From NCBI GenBank assembly GCA_051453625.1, contig JBOZIK010000001.1:13361892-13392972 (forward strand): 31,081 nucleotides of DNA. The letters are read 5' to 3'. Shown here piece after piece: positions 1 to 9,416 of the stretch. Source of the DNA: Welwitschia mirabilis. Lineage: Eukaryota; Gnetophyta; Gnetopsida; Welwitschiales. The notes beneath the pieces were generated by a model. The model had not been told where the DNA came from. It did no database searches and saw nothing but the letters and a program-made list of their open reading frames with translations. The stretch's first letter is position 1; each line of letters starts with the position of its first letter. The position numbers and the translations under genes were made by a program.

Positions 1-1190
1 CTTATGAACATTTTATCATAGCTATTCATTCTAGTCCTATTGATGAATTTCATAAAAAAGAGCTAGTCAATTATTTCTACAGTAGATTAAATGCTCAAAC
101 TAAACAACGTATAGACTTTTCTTGTGGAGATAATGTATTGAACTTAGTCTTAGAAGAAGCATGGAATATGTTCAAAAACCTTGTAGAAATAAGTCAAACT
201 TGACCTAACTTCATAAAGAAAATTAAACTATAGGCCAAATATTGAAAGATTAAAGGAAGTTAAGCATGACAAGGAAGAAGAAAGGGAGGATTCAACCAAC
301 TCGATGAAAGATTTCACTACCACTTTAGAGAAGTATAATAGTTGATGCAAAAGTACTAAAGAATGAAGACTTAACTTGAAAATGTAGAATTTATGAAGAT
401 AACTCTCATCCAACTAAAGAGTGCCCCTTGTTACCAACTTGTATGCAGAGGATGTTTGAGGAAGTCTATGCATTCAATCAAAGAACACATAAGTTTAAAA
501 ACCAACCATAATTTTAATAAAAATTAGGTTGGAAATCACAATGAAAAACTTTTGAAAATAGATTCATAAATTCAAACTTCCAACCAAATAACTTTAAGTT
601 CCAACAAAATTAAAATGATCCAATTAGAGAATCTATACAAGAAATGAAAAAGGTACAAGTAAAAGCTAATAGCAACATTGAAAACTTAGTGAATATGCTC
701 CAACAAATAATGCTTGTTAATCAAAGGCCATAATGGTCTCTTTCATCTCAATCTTTTCCCAATTCAAATGAAGTCAAGAAAGATTTGAAGGCAGTAATAT
801 GAAGTGGAAATGATACAACACCTCCTACCCATGAGGTTTCAACTTCTAAAAATAATGAAATGAATAAAGAAGATGATGTAAAAATTTTGGATTCATACAA
901 GTTTCCATCAACATCATCAACTAAAACCTCCACTAAAAATTCTTCACAAAAAAAGAGAGAAGAAATCATTCACTTCTTGGCTTGATTAATTAAATACAAA
1001 TCCTACCTTTGATGAACACTTGAAAACTTTAAAGCAAGAGGTAAACATCAACTTACCTTTTTGGAAACTCTTGCAAGAAAATCCTAAATATTCTAAGTTG
1101 TGGAAGGACTTAGTAAGAAGAAAACAGAGATGTATCATTCCTAACAAAGTGTTTTTTGCTCAATATCATTCCAACTTAGTCATGAAAAGT
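1..1190 (+). pseudogene. gag remnant of element A
   Basis: The first 200 bases translate in one frame to a retrotransposon gag segment (…KELVNYFYSRLNAQTKQRID…, then an EEAWNMFKN-like stretch), matching the capsid-region pattern 'FYxGL…TRxxID…GG…K…A…' of plant Ty3/gypsy gags. Further on are hydrophilic and Lys-rich pieces, and at 1020-1190 the conserved gag-to-protease linker of Athila-type elements (VNINLPFWKLLQENPKYSKL). Many stops and several frame changes are present. No CCHC zinc knuckle survives that I can recognise. In a live element Gag would form the cytoplasmic particle around the RNA. Nothing here could be translated as a full protein. Confidence 0.75.
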
Positions 1191-1640
1191 GTTCTAAATT
1201 TAAAGATCCTAAAGCTGCAACTGTGAGTGTTATCTTAAAAGGAAAAAAAAGAATTCAAAAAGATTTAATTGACATAGGAGCAAGTGTAAGCATCATACCT
1301 CTCCACATATGTAAGAGACTTGGATTAGAAAACAAAATAGAACTGACATGAATTATCTTAGAATTGGTAATAATTTAATCAAAAAATCGTTAGGAATAAT
1401 CAAAGACATAGTCATATAAATTGAGAAAGCATTTTATCCATAGATGTCATCATTGAGATAGAACACAATGGAGGTTATCCACTCTTAGGAAGAGCCTTTT
1501 GTACAACTTCCCATTGTATCATTAACACATGATCCAGGATGATAGGATGTAATTTGGCAATAAATAATTTGCCATTTGAGTTTTTGATGCTACTAAAAAT
1601 AACACAGGAAATGAGTTTAACTTAAAAGATGAACTAAAAC
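1180..1640 (+). pseudogene. retropepsin-like aspartic protease remnant of element A
   Basis: The sequence reads SKFKDPKAATVSVILKG, then LIDIGASVSIIPLHICKRLG, the usual plant Ty3/gypsy protease pattern with a D-[LIT]-G-A-S active site. The catalytic Asp codon (GAC, 1271-1273) is still intact, unlike catalytic codons further downstream. Around 1480-1510 a piece reading GGYPLLGRAF corresponds to the family's conserved 'xxILGRPFL' end. Stops and frame shifts lie between these pieces (for example just after GLEN). In the family this domain cleaves the Gag-Pol precursor. Confidence 0.8.
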
Positions 1641-1810
1641 CAACCTTATTTTTACAACATCGACCAATTGAGAAAAGGTTGTTCATGTTACATGGACCAA
1701 TTATATATGATAACCTAACTAAAACACATTATCTTAAGTCTAGGGATGAAGAAAATACCAACTAGGAAAGAGATCAACATATTTAATTAATAGAAAAACG
1801 TTTTATAGAG

Positions 1811-1852
1811 TATCATCCCATGTCTGTCTTTCCCGCGACAAACAGGATGATA
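1811..1852. repeat. Hairpin motif, copy 1 (inside pol)
   Basis: Outer arms TATCATCC (1811-1818) and GGATGATA (1845-1852) are perfect reverse complements. Inner arms TGTCTGTC and GACAAACA pair at 7 of 8 positions, with a CA bulge on the left and a loop of about 8 bases. Confidence 0.7.
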
Positions 1853-1899
1853 GATGAAAATCTCAACCTTGAACTTAAGAAATTATTCCAAGGTTCAAA

Positions 1900-2780
1900 A
1901 TATATTTTTCTATCTAAAAATAAAACAAAACCCCTGATAATAAGTGACCTTCTTATTTCTTAATAATAATCAAACTTGATCTCACTCTTAACTTCAAAAG
2001 AAAATGCCTTCGCTTAGACACATAAAGACTTAGTTGTCATTCCTCTTTCCATAGTTCAACACAAGATTTACTTTAAAGATAATGCTAAACCTATTAGATA
2101 ACCCTAACGGAGGATTAACCTGGCCCTTAAACAAATTCTCAAAGATGAAATCATTAAACTTATGGATGTCAGAATCATATATGTCATATCCGATAGTGAT
2201 TGGAGTAGTCCTTTAATAGTAGTTCTAAAGAAAGGGGAAACGAAGAATGTGCTTTGATTTTAAAAAATCTAATAATGTTACTAGAAAGAATCATTACTAT
2301 TTACTCCTTTTTAATTAAGTACTTGATAGAATCTAAGATCTTGCCTACTACTTTTTTCTTGATGGGTATAGTAGTTATAATTAAATTTGTATAGCAAGTG
2401 AAGGCCAAGCTAAAACAACTTTTACATCACTCTTTGGAACCTTTGCTTTTAGACAAATGTCCTTTATACTTTGTAATGCCTCTCAAACCTTTCAATGAGT
2501 TATGATGAGGATCTTTTCTAATATGATAGAGGACTCCATTGAAATCTTTATGAATGACTTCTCCATTTTTTATAATACTTTTAAACAGACTATAAAGAAA
2601 TTAGAGAAAGTTTTGAATCGATGTATAGAGAGTGGCTTACATTTAAGTTGAGAAAAGATTTTTCTCCTTTTTAATCATGGAATTATTTTAGGACATCACA
2701 TTTCAAAAGAAGGGATTAAGATGAACTCCACAAAAGTTGATATCATTAAAAAACTTAGTCCTCCAACTAATATCAGGTAA
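1900..2780 (+). pseudogene. reverse transcriptase remnant of element A
   Basis: The RT domain can be followed from the N-terminal 'R.INLALKQILKDEIIKLMD' segment (about 2110-2170) through SDWSSPLIVVLKKGE (2200-2240), FFLDGYSSYN (2350-2380), FTSLFGTFAFRQMSFILCNA (2423-2482) and the catalytic box at 2547-2558, to FLLFNHGIILGHHISKEGIK. The active-site box should be F-M-D-D in this lineage but reads F-M-N-D: the first Asp codon is AAT at 2553-2555. In-frame stops are frequent and there is a frame change near 2235. The domain would copy element RNA into DNA. Here it is both truncated by stops and altered in its metal-binding site. Confidence 0.88.
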
Positions 2781-3500
2781 GTTAGATTGTTTCTTAGTTA
2801 TGCTAGTTTCTATCAACATTTTATTTATGATTATGCTAGAATTTATAAGTCAATTCATTCATTACTTGAAAAAGATGCTAAATTCAGTTGGAATGATCCA
2901 TCTTAACTTGCATTTGAAAATCTTAAAGAAAATATTTATTCTAGACCTATTGTAATGCATCTTGATTAGAGTAAGGATTTTAAACTTATGTGTGACATAA
3001 GCAACATTACTATGGGTGGGATTCTTGGGCAAAAATATGAAAATGATTTTAAAGGTATATCTTCTCTTAGTAAAACTTTGTTCAAAACCCAATACAACTA
3101 CGCTACTACTAAGAGAGAAAGGATTGCCATCATCTTTTGTCTTGATCACCTTTGACATTATCTTCTTAACTTTTACATCAATGTTTACATAGCTCATGTA
3201 GCCATCCACTATCTTATGACTAAAAATACTCTAGTACCAGACTTATTAGGTGGATCCTTCTCATGTAAGAATTCAATCTCACCATCATTCATAAGGTTGA
3301 AAAACATAATAGTGTTTCCAATCATCTATCACAACTTTCTTGCTCTCATAATGAACTTCCCATAACTGATTCTTTTACAAATGAACAACTCCTTATGATT
3401 AAGCAACTCTATGCTATCTCTTCTACTCATCTTGCTTCTTGGTATGTTAATATTATGAACTATATTATTACTATGAAAACTCTTCAGTGTTGAAACCATA
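2780..3500 (+). pseudogene. RNase H (RT-RH) remnant of element A
   Basis: The connection and RNase H region directly follows the RT: RLFLSYASFYQHFIYDYARI corresponds to the family's 'RSFLGHAGFYRRFIKDFSKI', then KDAKFSWNDP, then MCDISNITMGGILGQ (about 2990-3030), the start of the Ty3/gypsy RNase H-like fold, in which the first acidic residue (Asp in MCD) is kept. ISSLSKTLFKTQYNYATTKRE, split by few changes, and VAIHYLMTK follow near 3060-3220. Several codons have become stops (for example TAG near 2970 and TGA near 3153). From 3230 the reading becomes patchy. Confidence 0.82.
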
Positions 3501-3579
3501 ACCAATGTAAATCTTTTCTCTATAGGATCGGTGACTATGAGTGGAATGAACTACATCTTTATAGACATTGAAAGGATTA

Positions 3580-4660
3580 AATCATGCATAAGTATGTAAC
3601 TGAGTGAGAAAGCTTAGAAATCATAAAACTTTATCATGGTGGGATATGTGGGGGATACTTTAGTGTTCAAAAGACTACCATGAAAATTCTTCACTCTGGT
3701 TTTTATTGGCCTACTCTTTTTAATGATTCATATGACTTTGCTAGAAGGTGTGATGCATGTCAACATTATGGTAGCCTAACTTGTTTTTAAGATATGTCCA
3801 TTAAACCTATACTTGAATGTGAACCTTTTAATTAATTAGGAATTAACTTTATAGGCCAATTACACCACCTTTTATGATAAAAATTATATCCTTATAGCAG
3901 CTAATTATGTTACTAAGTGGGTGGAAGTTGTTTTTACTACCAAAAATGATGCTTGAACCATTTGCAATTTTGTTCAAACTAATATCTTTTAATGTTTTTA
4001 TTTTTCATGAATTATCATTAGCAATCAAGGAACTTATTTCATTAACTATCGTTTTTAAAAACTTTTTTTATGCATTAGTGTTGAACATAGAATTGTGTGT
4101 GCTTATCATTCTCAAACTAATGGTTAAGCTAAAAAAATGAATAGAGAAATTAAAAATATTCTCCAAAATTAGTCTCTGTCAATAAGAAAACATAATCATC
4201 TAAACTTAATGTTATTCTTTGAGCCTACCATATAACTTGGCATAACTCTCTAGGTTTTTACCATATGAACTTGTGTAAGGAAAAGTTTATTATTTTTTAG
4301 TTGATGTTTAATATAATTCTTATCGATTCACCTATTAACTTAACCTTGTAAATTTGAATGAAAATCTTAGAACTTGATTAGCCCAACTTGACCATTTAGA
4401 TGAAAAATGTACTAATATCATATCTTATCAACTCATTTATAAATCCAAGTCAAGTTCAGACATGATAAAAAAAATATTCCTAAGTAGTTTAAGCTTAGTT
4501 AACTTGTTCTTTTATATAACACTCAAGTACACCTTTTACACAACAAGTTAACCTCTAAATGATTAGATCTTTATCTTATAGAAAAAGTATATTCAAATGG
4601 ATTAGTTAAAATCTTTAATTCAAACACTAGAGAAATTTAAAAAGTTAATGAATAAAGGTG
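3580..4660 (+). pseudogene. integrase remnant of element A
   Basis: The zinc-binding N-terminal domain is visible at 3627-3785 (YHGGICGGYFSVQKTTMK, then FARRCDACQ). The second His of the HHCC set reads Tyr (TAC, 3656-3658), a C-to-T change from His. The core domain follows from 3880 (ILIAANYVTKWVEV). Its first two catalytic acids, normally Asp, read Asn (AAT at 3903-3905 and AAT at 4023-4025), while the Glu in the MNREIKNIL segment (near 4150) is kept. The C-terminal part, with the family's 'GdlVLlyn…gKlkskW.GPy.V' pattern, is recognisable but broken at 4490-4640. Stops occur throughout. In a live element this enzyme inserts the DNA copy into chromosomes. Confidence 0.85.
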
Positions 4661-5262
4661 AAAAATTTATGAGTCATCTACTGATGAAACCTTGAATATG
4701 ATAGAAGCACTTATCTTAGAAGCCCCACTCAATGAGGAAGGTCTTACTCTTACCATTATCTAAATTCCTCCTCAACTTATTTTTTCAGTTAACATCATGT
4801 TATTACTTGAATATCTTAAACTTAACTTATGTATTTACTTTATGAAGTTTCCATGATTAGTAATATTTTACTTGGGTATTTTAAATGATAAGATTGGCTT
4901 CATTAAATCTTAAGAAATTCATATCTCTATGAACTTTATTTTAAAGGAAGATTCCTTAGTTCTTTTTTTGTTTTAATGGTGTGAGTAATTAGTTGTTTTT
5001 ACATGTTCTTCTTGTTATTTATCTCTTTTCTTCACTTTTATCCTTACGAGTACTTAGTCACGTGGAATGTTACTACAAAATAATAATAATAATAAAGACA
5101 TGCTCTTTTAGATCTAAACTAAAAAAAAGGTCTCCATGATGTCCTATCGTAAGTGCATTGGGGTAAATATTCCTAAGAAAGGCCTTTGGCAATGCGATAT
5201 GGTAGCTACGGGAACTCTACTGAGGGGTGAATTGGCTATGCTATGTGGGTTCTTACTCCTTT
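4495..5262 (+). repeat. Tandem unit 1: integrase C-terminus plus 3' non-coding region of element A
   Basis: This stretch, from AACTTGTTCTTTTATATAAC to the 100-N gap, is matched nearly end to end by 5363-6027 and then 6643-6800. By eye copy 1 and copy 2 agree at about four bases in five, including the phrase TCAACATCATGTTAT(T/C)ACTTGAATATCTT and CTTTTATCCTTAC(G/A)AGTA. Beyond the integrase end it holds no coding frame. It is either a real duplication inside the element or two related copies placed side by side by scaffolding. Confidence 0.75.
5080..5096. repeat. (AAT)n microsatellite in tandem unit 1
   Basis: About five AAT units follow GTGGAATGTTACTAC. The equivalent site in unit 2 carries an AAG array instead. 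Confidence 0.85.
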
Positions 5263-5362
5263 NNNNNNNNNNNNNNNNNNNNNNNNNNNNNNNNNNNNNN
5301 NNNNNNNNNNNNNNNNNNNNNNNNNNNNNNNNNNNNNNNNNNNNNNNNNNNNNNNNNNNNNN
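5263..5362. other. Assembly gap, 100 N
   Basis: Exactly 100 N, the conventional unknown-size gap. It falls between tandem units 1 and 2. Confidence 0.98.
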
Positions 5363-5941
5363 TCAACTTGTTCTTTTTTATAACACTTGAGTACACATTT
5401 TATAGAACAAGTTAACTTCTAAATGGTTAGGTCTTCATTTTATAGAAAAAGTACATTCAAATGGCTCAGTTAAGATCTCATATTCAAACACTAGATAAAT
5501 TCAAAAAGTTAATGGATGAAGGTTAAAAATTTATGAGTTATCTTCTAATAAAACCTTTAGCATGATATAAGAACTTGTTTTGAAAGCCTCTCTTAATGAG
5601 GAAAACCTTTCTTTTGCCATTATCTAAATTCCTTCTTAACTCATTCCTTAGGTCAACATCATGTTATCACTTGAATATCTTTAACTTGACTTATGTATTT
5701 ACTTATGAAGTTTTTATGATTAGTAATATTTTACTTGGGCATTTTAGATGATAAGATTGACTTTGTTCAATCTTCAGAAATTTGTATGTCTATGAACTTT
5801 ATTTTGAAAGAATATGTCTTGGTTCTTTTATTCTTTTTCAATGATGTGAGTCATTAGTTTTTTTTGCATGTTCATCCTTTGTTACTCATCTCATTACTTC
5901 ACTTTTATCCTTACAAGTATTGGTTATGTGGAATGTTACTC

Positions 5942-5972
5942 CAAGAAGAATAAGAAGAAGAAGAAGAATAAA
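5942..5972. repeat. (AAG)n microsatellite in tandem unit 2
   Basis: An interrupted AAG array follows GTGGAATGTTACTCC, the same context as the AAT array at 5080. The two copies therefore evolved different trinucleotide repeats at one site. Confidence 0.85.
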
Positions 5973-6027
5973 GACCATGTTCTTTCATGTTATATCTCAT
6001 AAATATGATTACCATGATATCCTACTG

Positions 6028-6642
6028 NNNNNNNNNNNNNNNNNNNNNNNNNNNNNNNNNNNNNNNNNNNNNNNNNNNNNNNNNNNNNNNNNNNNNNNNN
6101 NNNNNNNNNNNNNNNNNNNNNNNNNNNNNNNNNNNNNNNNNNNNNNNNNNNNNNNNNNNNNNNNNNNNNNNNNNNNNNNNNNNNNNNNNNNNNNNNNNNN
6201 NNNNNNNNNNNNNNNNNNNNNNNNNNNNNNNNNNNNNNNNNNNNNNNNNNNNNNNNNNNNNNNNNNNNNNNNNNNNNNNNNNNNNNNNNNNNNNNNNNNN
6301 NNNNNNNNNNNNNNNNNNNNNNNNNNNNNNNNNNNNNNNNNNNNNNNNNNNNNNNNNNNNNNNNNNNNNNNNNNNNNNNNNNNNNNNNNNNNNNNNNNNN
6401 NNNNNNNNNNNNNNNNNNNNNNNNNNNNNNNNNNNNNNNNNNNNNNNNNNNNNNNNNNNNNNNNNNNNNNNNNNNNNNNNNNNNNNNNNNNNNNNNNNNN
6501 NNNNNNNNNNNNNNNNNNNNNNNNNNNNNNNNNNNNNNNNNNNNNNNNNNNNNNNNNNNNNNNNNNNNNNNNNNNNNNNNNNNNNNNNNNNNNNNNNNNN
6601 NNNNNNNNNNNNNNNNNNNNNNNNNNNNNNNNNNNNNNNNNN
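6028..6642. other. Assembly gap, 615 N, flanked by identical 52-base ends
   Basis: The 52 bases ending at 6027 (5976-6027, CATGTTCTTTCATGTTATAT…) are identical to the 52 after the gap (6643-6694). See findings. Confidence 0.98.
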
Positions 6643-7247
6643 CATGTTCTTTCATGTTATATCTCATAAATATGATTACCATGATATCCTACTGCAAGCA
6701 CACCAGAGCAAATTTTCCTAAGAGGGGCCTTCGGTAGTATGATATGGTAGCTGTGGGAACTTCACTGGGCGTCTATTTGCCATGTTGTATGGGTCCTTAC
6801 TCCTCTGATAGTAGTTGAACTCCCCTCATCATGGTACAATAAATTATATTTTGAGGCTATGAGATTAGTAATGTCCTTGGTATCATTAGAGGAATTGCTT
6901 GTTTTCTAGACTCATTTTATTTATTTATTTATTGATAGTACTTTCACATGATCACTTCACTTTTTTAGATTCTAGTGTTGTTTTGATATGGTAGCTTGTA
7001 AGCTCCTATTTTAATAGCTTTTTATCTTATCATTTATTGTTTGATAACATTAGACATACTTGGCATCATCATAATCATTGCCTATTTGAGTGGTACTTTA
7101 CAAGTTGTCACATACTGTCATTCATCTTTATCAAGTGATTTTATAATTATTACCAAGGGAATTTGTTAAGTTAGAATTTATGGTAAGTAAGAAATCTTCT
7201 TTATGTTCCTAGTTATCCATTTTTATTTTGTTTTTCTTTAGCTATTT

Positions 7248-7347
7248 NNNNNNNNNNNNNNNNNNNNNNNNNNNNNNNNNNNNNNNNNNNNNNNNNNNNN
7301 NNNNNNNNNNNNNNNNNNNNNNNNNNNNNNNNNNNNNNNNNNNNNNN
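7248..7347. other. Assembly gap, 100 N
   Basis: Exactly 100 N between tandem units 2 and 3. Confidence 0.98.
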
Positions 7348-7960
7348 TGGGTATTTACTTATTTAACAGTGGTTACACTTCCCTCATCATGGTAGAATAA
7401 AATTTTACTTAGAGGCTATGAGATCAGTGATGTCTCTAGTATTATCATAGGCATTTCTTATTTTATACACTCCTTTTTACATATAGTACTTCAACATGAT
7501 CATTTTACTTTTTTGGATTCTAGGATTATTTTGATATGTGAGCTAGTAACTTCATGTTTCTTTAGTGTTTTTTTTATCATTTATTAACTGATAACATTAG
7601 AAATACTTGACATCATCATAATCATTGTCTATTTGAATGGTACTTTACGAATTTTTACATACTGTCATGCATTTTATATCAGCTAATTTTATGATTATTA
7701 CCTAAGGAATTTGTTAGATTAGAATTTAAGATAAGTACATAATCTTATTTATGTTCCTAGTTATCCATTTTTATTTTGTTTTTCTTTAGCTATTTTGTTA
7801 GATCTTTCAAAGTTATTTCCCATACCTTTTTAGCATAATATTATAGATCTAATCATTTCCTAATTTCTTATTGATGTATTTCCATAGTTGCTATGGAGGA
7901 TTAGTCTTCTCTTTTTCGTAGGTTTTCATGATCTGATGAGTTCCAGTTCTTCTTTTTTCC
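7348..7960 (+). repeat. Tandem unit 3: partial third copy of element A 3' non-coding region
   Basis: Sequence from 7370 to 7795 aligns with 6815-7247 (shared phrases CTCCCTCATCATGGTA-like, AGGCTATGAGAT, GACATCATCATAATCATTG, ACATACTGTCAT). Overall similarity is about three quarters to four fifths by eye, but the last 48 bases (7748-7795) are identical to the last 48 before the gap (7200-7247). No coding content is seen. Confidence 0.7.
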
Positions 7961-7962
7961 AT

Positions 7963-7993
7963 GAGTTTGGGGACATTTGTAAAGTGTTTGAGC
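7963..7993 (+). other. Possible polypurine tract region before 3' LTR of element A
   Basis: GAGTTTGGGGACATTTGTAA followed by a GTTTG-rich stretch resembles the 'ATTGAGGACAATGT…AGTTTGGGGG' sequence that commonly precedes the 3' LTR of Athila/Tat elements. A second candidate is the G-rich ATGGGGGCAGGAC at 8278-8290. Which one primed plus-strand synthesis cannot be decided without the 5' LTR. Confidence 0.4.
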
Positions 7994-8189
7994 ATTGTTT
8001 CTTTCTACTTAGTGCATTTTATTCTATTTTCATACTTTCCTCCATGAGTCTCTCTCTACCATGGGCATGTTTTTTAGGATATTCTTCAGTTTCTACCTTT
8101 TTTATCCTCTTTCTACTATTTTTGGTGTATTTACTTACTTTTTGCATTTTTTGATTTGTATTTTCTCTCCAAATAGCTTATTTGATCAC

Positions 8190-8231
8190 TGTCATTCCAT
8201 GTCTCTCATCCCCATGATAGACAGGATGACA
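8190..8231. repeat. Hairpin motif, copy 2 (element A LTR)
   Basis: The right arm ATGATAGACAGGATGACA pairs with the left arm at 16 of 18 positions if the same CA bulge is allowed. The loop is CCCC. It is closely related to copies 1, 3 and 4. Confidence 0.75.
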
Positions 8232-9131
8232 TTTATCCTTTATCTTTGGTGCAGTTTAGGACATCCTACTTCTCATATGGGGGCAGGACATCTTTCTCGG
8301 CTTTCTTTTGTGATTTTGAGTAGAAATTTTAAATTTAAAAGGATCATATTTTAATCTTTCACATTACATATCTATGATGAGTTATTTGTATTAGATTTCA
8401 TGTTAATTAAATAGAATGCATAGACTTTATCTTGCAGGAGTATAGTAGCACTCTTACAGAGTTTTCTTGTAGCTATGTTTTTAATCATCTAAAACAAATT
8501 CTATATCTACTTTTGTCCTTTTCCCTTATGGATTACACTAATAAACTTAAATGCATCACTCTTTTAAAATTAGCACTACTTAAGTTTGTTACATTAGTTC
8601 ATTATCACTATTTTGTATGCACATTATCATTCTCTAGGCTGTCAATGTTATATTTTATGACTTTATGTATGTGTATGACATTCATTTGTTCTATGGTAAT
8701 ATGATTAAGTAGGGGGCTTAGGAATATTTTAATATTTGTATTAGTTGATTAGTTTTTAATATCTATTCCTACATGATTAAATTGAACTCAATTTACATTT
8801 CTTTCCTAATTGATGTTTTATCTTAGTCAAATTAGCTCACAATATAGTTGATCACTCACTTTGTCAGGGACTGAGAAGGTTAATTAGGAGGCTATCTTAC
8901 CATGCCAATTTGTAGGAATTTGATGGTGTATTTTGAGTGCTTTTGTAGGACATTTATATAGGTTTGAATGCAATATTGATGATTATGGAGATCTGATAGG
9001 ATAATCATTAAAACATGTGATTCTCAGTATATTTGGCGTTTTCTCAGGCTTATTTTGACACTACAATACTTGAAAGAAGGATTCACCATACAGAAGATTG
9101 ATTTACCTTTGAGATTAAAGATAAGGAAGTC

Positions 9132-9171
9132 TATCATCCCCTCTGTCATCTCCATGATAGATAGGACAATA
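9132..9171. repeat. Hairpin motif, copy 3 (element A LTR)
   Basis: TATCATCCCCTCTGTCAT, a short spacer, then ATGATAGATAGGACAATA. The arms pair at about 13 of 18 positions. Same layout as copy 2 but more decayed. Confidence 0.65.
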
Positions 9172-9244
9172 GCACTGCTAACATGGACATAAGCTGCAAG
9201 GTTGACAACAAGGATTGAATCTAATGGATTACCTTTTAACATAG

Positions 9245-9286
9245 AGTGATGTCCCCTCTATTATCCTCATAAGAGTCAGGATGACT
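9245..9286. repeat. Hairpin motif, copy 4 (element A LTR), weak
   Basis: The right arm ATAAGAGTCAGGATGACT keeps the CAGGATGAC core of copy 2. The left arm, with TGTCCCCTCTATTAT, pairs only partly. Confidence 0.5.
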
Positions 9287-9404
9287 GTTGTTTTTCTATT
9301 GTCCGGAAGAATTCACTTTGTAATGGGGTCAAGTGACCCATTTGGGTTGTTATGGTTTTTTTTTTTACTTCTAGGATTGAGCTTCTAGAACTTCAATGTA
9401 AAAC

Positions 9405-9416
9405 TATAAATATGCT
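9405..9416 (+). promoter_or_regulatory. TATA-like box in LTR of element A
   Basis: CTATAAATATGC is followed by a pyrimidine-rich leader (TTTTCCTTCTTCATTTC). This is a standard plant LTR core-promoter arrangement in the expected sense orientation. Confidence 0.5.

Larger units (their letters stand above)
5363..7247 (+). repeat. Tandem unit 2: second copy of the pol 3' end and 3' non-coding region (contains 615-N gap)
   Basis: The left part (5363-6027) repeats unit 1 from the integrase C-terminus onward. The right part (6643-6800) repeats unit 1 positions 5115-5262, and 6800-7247 is then itself repeated at 7348-7795. The unit is flanked by two 100-N gaps and contains a third of 615 N. No gene is seen; the frames that appear to span this region are mostly N. 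Confidence 0.75.

Noticed and set aside
228-969. Minus-strand frames at 228-413 and 748-969
   Set aside because: They are antisense to the gag remnant of element A and have no family features.
2737-3209. Frames at 2737-2955 (plus) and 2862-3209 (minus)
   Set aside because: These are off-frame and antisense shadows of the RT/RNase H region, whose real frame reads RLFLSYASFYQHF and MCDISN.
3907-4140. Plus-strand 77-codon frame at 3907-4140
   Set aside because: It is an off-frame reading of the integrase core. The correct frame reads NYVTKWVEV and IISNQGTYF.
5920-6721. Long frames on both strands across 5920-6721
   Set aside because: Almost all of their length is the 615-N gap. Only a few real codons lie at each end.
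7888-8704. Plus-strand hydrophobic frames (88, 97 and 90 codons) as an env-like gene of element A
   Set aside because: They overlap in different frames, lie in T-rich DNA that inflates Leu/Phe/Ser, span the proposed polypurine tract and LTR, and show no signal or fusion-peptide layout. Athila relatives can carry env-like ORFs, but there is no support here.
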